Below are positions 9,834 through 19,339 of a stretch of DNA of 28,514 bases, in pieces (position 1 is the first letter of the stretch; the number at the start of each line of letters is the position of its first letter). Source of the stretch: Collodictyon triciliatum (lineage: Eukaryota > CRuMs); assembly GCA_043381765.1 (NCBI GenBank), contig JBHJMP010000975.1, positions 1 through 28,514 of the forward strand. The letters are read 5' to 3'. The translations under genes and the position numbers were made by a program. The notes under the pieces are model-generated. The model had not been told where the DNA came from and did not search any database. It was given only the letters and a program-made list of their open reading frames with translations.

Positions 9834-10469
9834 AGAATATGGTGAAGCGATTCAAATCAGTATCAACAATAGGCCGCACGAGTGAAATACAATATCGTCT
9901 GCTTTTTGGTGATGAAATAACTTTGCATGCTGCTGGCGAAGCAGCTTGACATACCACTAGAAATAACAGTAAGCGAACTAATGAAAGCTGGGATTGCAAT
10001 AAGCAAGGAAAAATTAGCGAATAACTGATCAACTCGGAAAGCCTAAGAATTTGAACAAATGGGGCTTATAAAGACTTATAAATGCGCAAAGAACACGGAA
10101 ACAAGATATTAAAGACAGCCAGCGCAGGGACACAAGAAGAAACACAGTAAATATTTAAGAAATCATGTACATTTTTCCACTTTATTTGATTCAACACTCA
10201 TTAAGGGTTAAGTTATACAAAGGGTGATATAGGTTTTTATGGTAGAGAGCAAACGCGAGTAGAAGCGGCTACAGGGAAGTTACCACTGGAAAAAATCAGT
10301 GATAACGAGTTGGTCAGGCGGGCGGCCCAACTGGTGGATTGCTTGCGTGGGTAGCAGTGGTTGAATGCGTTGTGGAAGATATCTCACGACACATTACCAC
10401 ATCTCTTTTTGCTAACAAATCCGTCTCGTTTTTAATTTTTAATTAATTTTAATATCCAAAAAGTGATTT

Positions 10470-11145
10470 TTTTATTCTTCCTTTCAATTTTGTGCAGGAT
10501 GGTGGAGATGTTGGCTTTGGTTCGCTAGCCATCGTTTGCGTGGACGCTACTTGGTGGCCGGGTGGTGGAGAAGTAGTCGGTAATCAGGAATTGCATCCTG
10601 CGGTTTGGCCTGTAGCCTGAGTCTTGTGCTTGCATGAGAGATACAAGGCAAGGTTTGATCTCTTTCTCAGCTTCTTTCCACATGTCTCTTCTCACAGGGT
10701 CTGAGTAGTAGAGAATGTGCAGGTGGCGAAGGAAGCTGTTGAGGAAAGAGATTTGTATGATGTCATTCAGCCTGTTATCAGGAATGGGTGGTTAGTTGTT
10801 GAGTCTTGCTTTGCGTGAGTATATGCGTGCTATCCACATAATCCATAACAAATGGCCTCGCCTCACTGCCCAGAATGTTTTTGCATCTGGATACAACTGT
10901 TGCAGAGGCCCAAATATCGCCTGGATTGGGCCAACAGCCGCAGCCGTCTTGACTGTCAGTCGAAGAATCTCACCGGCTGTTTCGCGCAGGTTTTGAGCTA
11001 AGGGAAATTGCACAAATATGTGCTCAATGGATTCATCATTGTTGCTGCAAAGTGTGCATTGTTGGGAGACTTTGCCAGCTTTTGCCGCATGTGTGCTTAT
11101 CCATAGCTCCCTATTGGTGATATTAAGCATTAGAGAGTGGTGATT
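10470..11145 (-). pseudogene. 5'-truncated non-LTR retrotransposon: zf-RVT and C-terminus (copy A)
   Basis: The minus strand encodes the end of a non-LTR retrotransposon polyprotein. It runs NRELWI, a zinc-knuckle pattern typical of reverse-transcriptase zinc-binding domains (C-x2-C, then ESIEHIF), FWAVRRGHLLW, and a basic C-terminal region ending QFLITDYF (10570-10593) and a TAG stop at 10525-10527. The final Cys of the knuckle is Phe here (FVQFPLAQ), whereas copy B has FVKCSLAQ. One in-frame TAA near 10791 interrupts the frame where copy D has CAG. The 3' end reads ATTGAAAGGAAGAAT plus A residues. It lacks the endonuclease and polymerase parts, so it is a dead, 5'-truncated copy. Confidence 0.82.
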
Positions 11146-11644
11146 TGGATATATTCAATAGGTGATCATAAGATAAACTATGGCAATTTTATTTGGAACA
11201 ATAAACGATGAAAAGAAATAGACCTTTGAGAAAGTATACAAGGATATAATATTCAATAAAATATCCGGACAGGAGACTGGTCCGTTAGCGAAGAAATTCA
11301 TCAACTGCCAAAGATATTTCTGTACTACCTGTGAGAATAATTAAGGAGCTAAAAATCAACAATAACTGAATAAAATGGTGAAATTATTAACTTACGGTTA
11401 TCGCTTTAAACTAAATACTGACCACACTAGGTTCCAATAGACTTTAATGGCACCTGGGGTCGTGTAAACAGGTTCAGTGCACTCTTTCTATGCCCTTTCT
11501 CAAATCCCATAATTTAAAAATGATATAAACCGCATCCAAAACTCTTCGACTCTACAATTATACATGTATATGAGATATTTAAAGCTGTTTCGATATAAAA
11601 CCATCAGTCCGAATCCCTAAAAACCGGAGAAGATGAGTCGTTGA

Positions 11645-12420
11645 GCCGAAACTATAGGCATTATAGACCCGCCGATAGTCAAAAGCTGGAAGCAAGCCCG
11701 TATATCTCAGTTACTACCGAAACACCGCGCCCTACTTCTCAATATCTCCAACAGAGAGCTGTGGATAGGTGCGCGTGTAGTCCATGCAGCAACGACCTCT
11801 CCAGAATGCACCATGTGTCATAGTGGAGACGACTCTATCGAACACACATTTGTGAAGTGCTCTCTTGCTCAAAAAGAGACAGAATCTACTCACAAGATGT
11901 TCTCTGAGCTTGATTATTCACCCAACCGACCCAGCGCGTCAGACATCCTGTTTGGCGCACAATACCAAATGACTCACCACTCTAGAATGCTCTGGACAGT
12001 CACTAGGGGACATATGCTGTGGTCCTTATGGAGTGTGCGCGCATTCTCTCGCTCCAATGATTCACCCGAACGAGAAATCAATGTATCCAGGTTTGAAAGC
12101 CTCGTGCAATACAGCTTCCTGAACAGCCTACTGAAACACGCGCGCATTCATTGCTACTCTGACCGCAAGCGAAGAGAGGCGCGGGAATGTGTCGTGCGAT
12201 ATCTCACACAGCATATCATACCACTTTTACCTACACAACCAATACCGTTTGGGTCGTCCACCAATTTGCTATCACTGATTTCTTTCTAGTGCTAGCCTCT
12301 CCATGCTAGTGTCTTCTCTTACTCGCGTTTGCTCCCTCCCATGCGCTCCTATCTCGCCCCGTTGTATGGGCTAGGCTATAAAAGTTGAATAATTACTCTG
12401 AATACCATTAAATATTGAGC
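11645..12420 (+). pseudogene. 5'-truncated non-LTR retrotransposon (copy B, second subfamily)
   Basis: A frame open from 11645 to 12289 encodes a relative of copy A. It shows a run ending NRELWIGARV, the zinc motif C-x2-C then DDSIEHTFVKC, WTVTRGHMLWSLWS, and a basic C-terminal stretch with CYSDRKRREARECVVRYL. Compared with copy C, about 5 bp are missing near 12263-12270, which shifts the frame just before the conserved ITDFF end. The 3' untranslated part (12290-12410) aligns with that of copy C, including a tgctagcctctcca block. No reverse transcriptase core is present. The flank 11146-11644 shows no supported gene. Confidence 0.8.
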
Positions 12421-12964
12421 TTAGCTGCGGAATTCGTTTACCATGGAGTAAACAATCAATTTATCTCACACATTTACACCATTAAATCAACATAAAATGC
12501 GAGCCCATGCTTTTTCATGGTCGAGGTGGCTTTCACTGCCCAGTAAACAAGTATAAGATAATACCTCTAACAGTGAGGGAGGGTTTAACCTATTTTGATC
12601 ATTTTTAAAAGTGTATATATAGCATCAAGCAGGAAAAAGAAGCACCTTGTGATATAATGGTTCTTTCTAAACTACTTTATAATTCAGTCCAGCAATAAGA
12701 GGAAAATATCAGGAAATAAGCCACATCTCTGAGCCATTTCCCTGTCACTAATAATCAAATGACATGTAAGGGAATTACTGCACCGAAACAAAGGAACAAA
12801 GGACCGAATAAACAAAAGTAATAATGACGACAGTGGCAACTAAAACTACTGACCATGACAACTACAGTGACCATAATGACAATTGACACATTTTATCAAG
12901 CGCGAGAGGGACATACACACAAAATTTCTTCCTTCAGAAGGAACGTCTTTATTACGGGTCAGGC

Positions 12965-13903
12965 TCAATACTTGACGGCTTTGAAGTGCTTAGAGAAGAG
13001 GTGCTCCTCGGATGTTATGGGAGGATACTTGGGAGCCTCGCCTTCCTCGGAGACGATGCATTCGACCAGGGTGTCCGGGTTTGGATTGTGGAAGAAGGCG
13101 ATGGACTGGCGGCGTGTGTCCACACCCAAGTCCTGCGGCGGATTGACAACGCGATGCATGGTAGACTTCCAGCGGTCGTTTGTCCAGCGGGCCATCAGAT
13201 CGCCAAGATTGACGATGAACGAGTTCGGGATGCTGGGCACGTTCTGCCAGGAGCCGTCCTTGTTCATGACTTGCAGGCCGCCCGGGGCGTCGTCAGTCAG
13301 CAGGATGGTCAGGCTGCCGTAGTCAGTATGGGCCGAGGCACGCAGCTGGCCGGGCTCTGGAGCGTGGTCCTGGTGAGGGTAGTTAAGGATGCGGATGGCC
13401 GACTGGTTGCGGTCCAGCTTGTCCTCGAACCAGTCTTCGGGCAGCTTCAGGGCCAGCGCAAAGATGCGCATGAGCTGGGCGGAGAGCTTCTCCATGGTGC
13501 GGAAGTAGGTGGTCACGTGTTCCTTGAAGCCCTCCGGCTGGTCCGGCCATGGGATGTCGGTTGCGTTGATGCAGATGCTGTACGTCTCTTTCCAGTCGAA
13601 AATGGCGGGGGCATTGGCGTCCAAGGTGCGGGACAAGACCTCCTGCTGTACATAGCCGTACGTGAAGTCCTTCTTCAGCCCAACCTTTTGTTTCTCGCTC
13701 AAGGGTAGATCAAAGAAGCGCCGAGAGATGTCCCATATCCCGTCGATTATGTCCCTGGGCACATTGTGCCCCGTGATCGCCAGGAACCCGACCTTCTCGC
13801 ATGCAAAAAGCATCTCAGAAACAACCTTGTTGCGCTCTGCACTTCCTGCAGGCTGGTCGAACCAGTTTGTGAGGTCAATGACTGGGACGCTAGCTTCTGC
13901 CAT
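12965..13903 (-). CDS. 2-oxoglutarate/Fe(II)-dependent oxygenase (isopenicillin N synthase-like), intronless
   Basis: A single uninterrupted 312-aa frame belongs to the IPNS/ACC-oxidase/gibberellin-oxidase superfamily. The N-terminal DIOX_N region begins VPVIDL and includes KVGFLAITGHNVP. The Fe(II) ligands are the His and Asp of SAHTDYGSLTIL and the His of STMHRVVNP; the 2-oxoglutarate contact is the Arg-x-Ser of RRQSIAFF. Its substrate cannot be told from sequence. I chose the ATG at 13903 because it sits in a strong Kozak context (GCCATGG); a longer frame upstream has only a TTG. An AATAAA signal lies just past the stop (12953-12948, minus). The gene is GC-rich with GC-ending codons and has no introns, unlike every neighbour, which suggests horizontal acquisition from a bacterium or a GC-rich eukaryote. 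The flank 12421-12960 shows nothing recognisable. Confidence 0.93.
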   Translation of the reverse strand: MAEASVPVIDLTNWFDQPAGSAERNKVVSEMLFACEKVGFLAITGHNVPRDIIDGIWDISRRFFDLPLSEKQKVGLKKDFTYGYVQQEVLSRTLDANAPAIFDWKETYSICINATDIPWPDQPEGFKEHVTTYFRTMEKLSAQLMRIFALALKLPEDWFEDKLDRNQSAIRILNYPHQDHAPEPGQLRASAHTDYGSLTILLTDDAPGGLQVMNKDGSWQNVPSIPNSFIVNLGDLMARWTNDRWKSTMHRVVNPPQDLGVDTRRQSIAFFHNPNPDTLVECIVSEEGEAPKYPPITSEEHLFSKHFKAVKY

Positions 13904-14182
13904 GGCCAACCTCTAGAAGTAAGATTCCTTTTATTGGTGATGTTAAGCTATGTTAGTTATTATGTGCTTGCATGGTGCTGCGCGCCTGTCCGTCAGCGCA
14001 ATACTGGACCGGTAGATTCAACAACAGGACCAGGCAGATGCAATATTCCGTGTGAATGAATCAGTGACAGGCACCGATGTTCTGCTTGAGAATTTTCTCA
14101 TCGCTGGCGAATGATAGTCTCTTAATGCCTGTGAAATCGAATAATGCCGTGGTGGCAATAGACGTCGGATTGTGCGTGTCCG

Positions 14183-14328
14183 TATAAATACCTCTCGGAA
14201 GGTGCAATTACAAATCTAAATCTGGAAAATCTCTCAGCATGTCGCCACCTAGCAGCCTTAAGTTTGCTGCTCTGGCTCCGATTGAGGCGAATCGTTGGAG
14301 TTGCGCAATACTGCGATGGATTAATTAA
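14183..14328 (+). other. TATA box and 29-codon reading frame divergent from the oxygenase
   Basis: A canonical TATAAATA at 14183-14190 is followed 49 bp later by ATG (14239) and a short frame, MSPPSSLKFAALAPIEANRW and nine more codons, ending TAA at 14326-14328. Composition is closer to the oxygenase than to the AT-rich host. It could be a small peptide gene, a truncated gene start or chance. I do not recognise it. Confidence 0.25.
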
Positions 14329-14382
14329 TGATTCAAGGTGGTGTGAACAAGATGAAAAAATAAATAAATAATGCCAACCCTT

Positions 14383-14530
14383 TTAACTACTGGTGGTGTC
14401 CTTTGTTCCATAAGATGCCTTGACAAAACCTTCGCCGGGTGTCCCAAACATGTTGTTTAATGGCGCAGCCCATCCCATCGCCTTCAAAGGCCACCAGACC
14501 GAATAGGCGGCCGAATGAGGTTCAGGCCTT
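14383..14530 (-). other. GC-rich coding-like fragment
   Basis: On the minus strand a 48-codon open stretch without an initiating ATG ends at a TAA. It contains AYSVWWPLKAMGWAAPLNN and MFGTPGEGFVKASYGTKD. It is GC-rich like the nearby oxygenase and looks like the end of a gene, but I do not recognise the family. It may be debris of the same transferred segment. The remaining sequence 14531-15009 has only an unassigned 62-codon plus-strand frame (14740-14928). Confidence 0.25.
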
Positions 14531-15009
14531 CACAAGAAGATTCTGGCTGGCTCGGCAACCAGAGACCCGAAAACTTCTTTTTGTGGCAAATTTACCTTTA
14601 GACCACAATACAGGCACCGAAATCTCAATGCACCCACTACACTCTCACTACAGCTTAGCGATATAGCACTATGTGTTTGGTCGGGTTGATTTGGTGTCTT
14701 CGATTACCCCATTGAGAATCCAATTCTGGGTGGAGGGCTGTGCGTGGTCTTTACAAGATTTCCATCAATCCGCACATATTCAAGCAATGTTGGGATAATG
14801 CATCTTACAATAGTTTAAGACAACGCGCTTCTGGTACCTGGTACTCATATGATCATAATGATCAATTGATATGGAATATAATGTTGCACATATTTACTAG
14901 AAGGGGTATAACCTCGAAAGATTGGTAAACCTGGCGCGCTAGTATCTAAGGTCTCGCCAATTTTTTCGCAAAGATCGTGTAGTGGTGAGGGCTGCCAGGA
15001 AAGACCTTA

Positions 15010-17205
15010 CAGCCTTCTTTTTTTTCTTTTTTTTTTAGAGGAATGTACATGCATTTTTGAAGGGTTAAATGAACTTTCTCGAGTGTATTATTAGTGCTGT
15101 TATAGTCCCTTGTCAAGAATACAATTTGTTTGCTTTCTGAGCGATTGCATTCCTTACATATGAGACATCTATACAACTTTTTTGAATTTCCTTTCAGTTT
15201 CATATAACCAGTTCTTTTTCGCAGTTGCAGCACATCTTGGAGGTTCTAAATTCATATACACTCCCTGTTTCAAAACGTTTGGATAGTATTTTTCGTAATC
15301 CCCTTCCGTTTGTTGGCATAAAATGTTTCATCAGACATTTTCTGCTCCAGCCTCCATACACCAGTACAACATCCTTGCCAAATGTCTTTTCGTTTCGGTC
15401 CATAAACAATTCTTCACTTCTTTTTGTATTAACATACTGTCTCCATCTCATCTTTCGAAAAGTTACGTGTTCATAAAATCTGGATAGTTCTACTGGTATC
15501 TTGATTTCATAGACACACATTTTCGAAATTATTTATAATCGACCGTGCACGAATTATGTTTACTCAGTTCTGTCTCTAAATCGATTAAAGATGCTCTTGA
15601 TGTCTCAAACTGCTTATTCCCTTCAAAAGTCATATGACCAAAAGAAACAGCACTTTGTAAACATGTTGCCATGAATATCTCTGAAGCATCGTATTTTTCT
15701 TTTTTCTCGCGCAAGAGTATTGTGTAATTTTTAAGAGATTTGCTATCATGTCTTGTTTGGTGTGCCGTGTAACGTAATTTCTTACCTGTCCCATCCACCA
15801 TATAAACCAAATTAAACTTACCTGCATCCACTCCAAATATTATTTTTGTCGCTAATAAAGATAACTGCTCTTCGGAAAGTTCATCTATATAAACATATTC
15901 TTGGGGTTTTTTTTGGATTTATTTGGATTTTGAATTTGAAATACCTTTGTTTTTAAATAATAATGACACCGTCAAGTTGTCTGTTTGTATCATGTATTTA
16001 AGATTCTAGTCTCTTTGATGAAAGACCCTCTTCTTCATTTCAAAGAAGTCATCCCATAGGGTCTCTTTGCATCCTGATATATTCTTCAGTAATGATGTTT
16101 TCTCATATGATACTAATAGAGCTATCAAACATGAGTATCTAGAGCAATATGACATGGTATATTGTTAGTTCTTTTAGAGATTAGTTGAAGCAGTTTGGTT
16201 CCAATGTCTTAAAAAATGCGATTCATGTAAATCAGACACGGAATGTACTTATTTGAATCGACTTTGGCGTCATAATCCATACCATTTACAATATCGCTGG
16301 GATGATATGATGCAAATGCATGCCTCGCATTCTTCGCTACTCTGACCGCAAGCGGAGAGAGATGTGGGAATGTGTCGTGCGATATCTCCCACAGCATATC
16401 CAACCCCTGCTACCCACGCAACCAATCAACCAGTTGGGTCGCCCACCTGACCAACTCACTATCACTGACTTCTTTCCAGTGCTAGCCTCTCCACGGTAGT
16501 GTCTTCCCCTACTCGCGTTTGCTCTCTCCCATGCGCTCCCATCCCACCCCTTTGTATGGCATAACCTCGCTAAACTTTGAATCGAATAAAGGAAAAAAAA
16601 ATGATGCATTTGCATTTAATCCATTCTTTGTATTGTTCCGGTATGTCGAGTTTCTTGAAGATGGCTTTTTTTTTAACTTTCGTAACTCTGCCTTTTTAAT
16701 AGCTTCCGTAATATTCTCATCTTTAGGAACTGTTTGATTTATAAGGCGCAGTAACTTCTTTACAAAATGTTCATTAATGTTATTATGATAAGCTGTTAAC
16801 ATTTGATTCGCCAAGTACGGTAATGCATGAGACAGTTTAACCAACAGAAAGCGTTCTTCTCGGGTCAAAAGGAATAGAAAATCATTGAGATAAAAAGTCA
16901 TCATGTCATCTCTCAAACCTGGATGCTTTAGCTGGCGGGTCTATCTTGTGGAACTTTTCCGACTATCTTTAAGGTGAACAAAAAAACTTTCCATCGATTG
17001 TTGGGAATTGTTGTGATTTCAGTATGTACCATCTTGCAAACAGATAAGTGTCGGTAACCAAATTATTACACAATTAAACCGTATCGTTGATTTTGTCATA
17101 GTCATCCGTATTCTTTACAATAGACTTTAGAGGTGTTTTCACATTTCGATAGCCTGGTTTTACAGACTTTAAATTCTCAAACTCAAGATGGTTTCTTTTC
17201 TTCAT
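15010..17205 (-). pseudogene. Decayed Fanzor RNA-guided nuclease (eukaryotic TnpB homologue)
   Basis: Minus-strand fragments collinear with Fanzor: ATG at 17205; LVTDTYLFARWYIL and PTIDGKFF (N-terminal part); NINEHFVKKLLRLIN; HIALDT; WDDFFEMKKRVF; then YMIQTDNLTVSLLF; RuvC-I IIFGVDAGKFNLVYM, then KLRYTAHQTRHDS; FYEHVTFRKMRWRQY; VLVYGGWSR; the Glu/zinc motif YEFRTSKMCCNC with a second Cys set YRCLICKEC; RuvC-III LTRDYNSTNNTL. Characterised Fanzors are omega-RNA-guided DNA endonucleases carried by eukaryotic transposons. The RuvC Asp, Glu and Asp are all present. Breaks: in-frame TAA at 17074-17076, 16209-16211 and 15919-15921, TAG at 16006-16008; frameshifts near 16980, 16935, 16128, 15531 and 15200; and a 279-bp retrotransposon insertion at 16322-16600. 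It is therefore a non-functional relic. No terminal inverted repeats or partner transposase were recognised. Confidence 0.85.
16307..16615 (+). mobile_element. 279-bp 5'-truncated retrotransposon insertion in Fanzor (copy C), with TSD
   Basis: The insert 16322-16600 aligns with the 3' part of copy B: CYSD/RYSDRKRRE-like codons, WECVVRYL, DQLTITDFF (16452-16475), stop, then the 3' UTR and the terminal ctttgaatcgaataaagg plus A run. It is flanked by near-identical 15-bp duplications, atgatgcaaatgcat (16307-16321) and atgatgcatttgcat (16601-16615). It lies antisense to the Fanzor frame; without it the Fanzor frame runs on through the target site. Confidence 0.87.
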
Positions 17206-17307
17206 CTGAAAGTCTTTGTTTTACCTTTTTCCTTTAGAAAACTACCGAGTTTTCAATTTTTATAAAACTTTAGTCAATTTGTCAATCTTTTAAAAAAATG
17301 CACAAAA

Positions 17308-17577
17308 TCAATTTAGGTAAAATGAAGCATCTGCCGATACTCTCAAAATGTGCGTATTGTGGAAAACAAACACACAAAGTTTTTTTATAAGTGATTTGAG
17401 ACAAAACGCTGAGAGCCGATTCTGCGAGTTCGAAAGGGCAGCCGTATAGCTTTTGCGACTGAAAGTCAACATATCGGCCCCAAACAACATGATTACCGCC
17501 GCAAGTGTGGATAGTGTGCTTTTTTGAAATGCATGTTTGGTGGCAGGTTTATAGGGTGGGTTCTGTCTAGGCCAAGG
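17308..17577 (-). other. Unassigned open frame upstream of the Fanzor relic
   Basis: A 90-codon minus-strand frame without an ATG at its head contains RQNPPYKPATKHAFQ and STLSTLAAVIMLFGADML. Composition is more coding-like than the flanks. It might be leftover transposon or host coding sequence; no family is recognised. The rest of 17206-19168 shows no gene apart from the repeat at 17912 and the presumed PDHX-like promoter. Confidence 0.2.
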
Positions 17578-17911
17578 CAAGGCTTTTTTGTAATGTTTTA
17601 ATTATAATGAAAATATTACTAAATGCAAAATAAAATATAAATTGGTTGCAGGAATAGAATGAGATTACAAAGTATTTTTAGCATTATTATAAAAACTAAT
17701 CACACTATTATATTATTCAGGTTCTTTCTTGGATTCATCAAAGCTCCTGCTTTCGCCAATCCAGATTTAATTTGATGGTTGTCTGTGCAATAAACTGCTA
17801 TAAATCGGTACACTTTCGTTGTATGAAAAAGTATTGTCCTTGAAAGGGATAAAACCAAGTTCGTCACAACCTTTGTAATGAAGTTTACTCATTTACAGGC
17901 TGGATGAGACC

Positions 17912-18048
17912 GAAAGAAAAAAAAGAAAAGGACAAGAAAAAGAAAAAAGAAAAAAGAAAAAAGAAAAAGAAAAAAGAAAAAGAAAAAGAAAAAAGAAAAA
18001 GAAAAAAGAAAAAGAAAAAGAAAAAGAAAAAGAAAAAAGAGAAATGAG
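17912..18048. repeat. Purine (AAAAAG)n tract
   Basis: An imperfect AAAAAG/AAAAAAG array of about 135 bp, translating as Lys/Arg on + and Phe/Ser/Leu on -. It is a low-complexity artefact and not a gene. Confidence 0.9.
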
Positions 18049-19168
18049 AAATGAATCAGAGCAACTAATACTGAACACTTATCTTGCTGCCCGTGGGTCG
18101 ATGGCTAGGGTCCGAGGTCTTTTTTTATTCCCCATTATTACTAATATTAATATTATTCGTTTCAAAGAGCCCGCTCTGCCATATTAGTAGTTTGTTGTAC
18201 TCACAGGTCGGTGGCAGCCGGCGTCTTGATCGTCGGTGTGTCTCGATGCATAGCCTGTGTTGTGAATGATGTGGTCAAGTGACCTTTTCGCTCTCTGGGT
18301 TGGCTGCGTCGGCCTTCTTGTTTTGCATATGATCAGTGGGCATTCCACAGGGCAGGGGTGTGGTAGGCAGTCTCGTCCTTCTCGGGTGCGCTCTTTCCGA
18401 TCGCTTGCGTGTTTTTTTTTTTTTCGGCTTCAGGATGTAGCGGGTTGGGAGAAGAAGGAAAGAACACCGGCATAATGATATTATTTTCAAGAGTATGTGT
18501 CTTATTCTCTCAGCGTTTATTATTTCTCAGCAAGGAGACTTTTTCTTATTCATGTTTTCTTTTATTATTGCTCCTCTCAAATCTCTGTCTCAGTGTGACC
18601 ACATTTGTTCAAGTTGTATTGTTTATGACAGATCAGGAGATCCTGGCTCGTATTTGAGCATATCACTCTTAACAATATAAATACAAAAAACTAAAAATTT
18701 AGTATGTATAATAGAATATAAAAAATAAATTAAGGATAAAAATACAAAGTATAATAATTTCCACATATATAAAACTCAATACGCCACAAGTTTCGCCTTA
18801 AACTAATGACCCATCCAGAAGAAGTTATTTGACATGAAATAACTGGAATCATTCGAATGTATTGATGCCTTATGTAGCAATTTTGTGACATGGAGAAAAA
18901 CATAGTGAAATTATTGATAAAGGCACATGCTCGCTTGACGCATCAATTGATTTTGTCCATCTTTCTGTATTCGCATGTCTTTTTCCCAAACGAAAGAAAA
19001 AAAAAGCCGAAGCGGAAGCCAACAAAGAGAAAAGGTAAAACCAAGGAGCCGAAGAGAGAGATGCTCAGAGATGAAGAGAGAAGCAGAGAAGTGTCCCTGA
19101 TTCTTTGAGACGAAAGGGAAGAAAGTGGCAAGTCCGGTAACCCACTTTGTCCTCCTCTGCGCTGTAGG

Positions 19169-19284
19169 ATGCTTCCAGCTTTTCGATCGGTGCTTCGTGT
19201 GCCCATCTCTGCCCGCTTTATGTCTGGTATGGGCCAAACCCGCACACTTCCAACTCTTTTTCGTCTGCCTATTTTTTCTTCCTT

Positions 19285-19339
<55 letters not shown>

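Noticed and set aside
12986-13708. 240-codon plus-strand frame opposite the oxygenase
   Set aside because: It is the antisense shadow of a GC-rich gene; the minus frame carries full 2OG-oxygenase motifs, the plus frame none.
18090-18130. tRNA-like 3' end (gggtccgaggtc then a T run)
   Set aside because: No matching acceptor stem, anticodon arm or box A lies upstream at a suitable distance.
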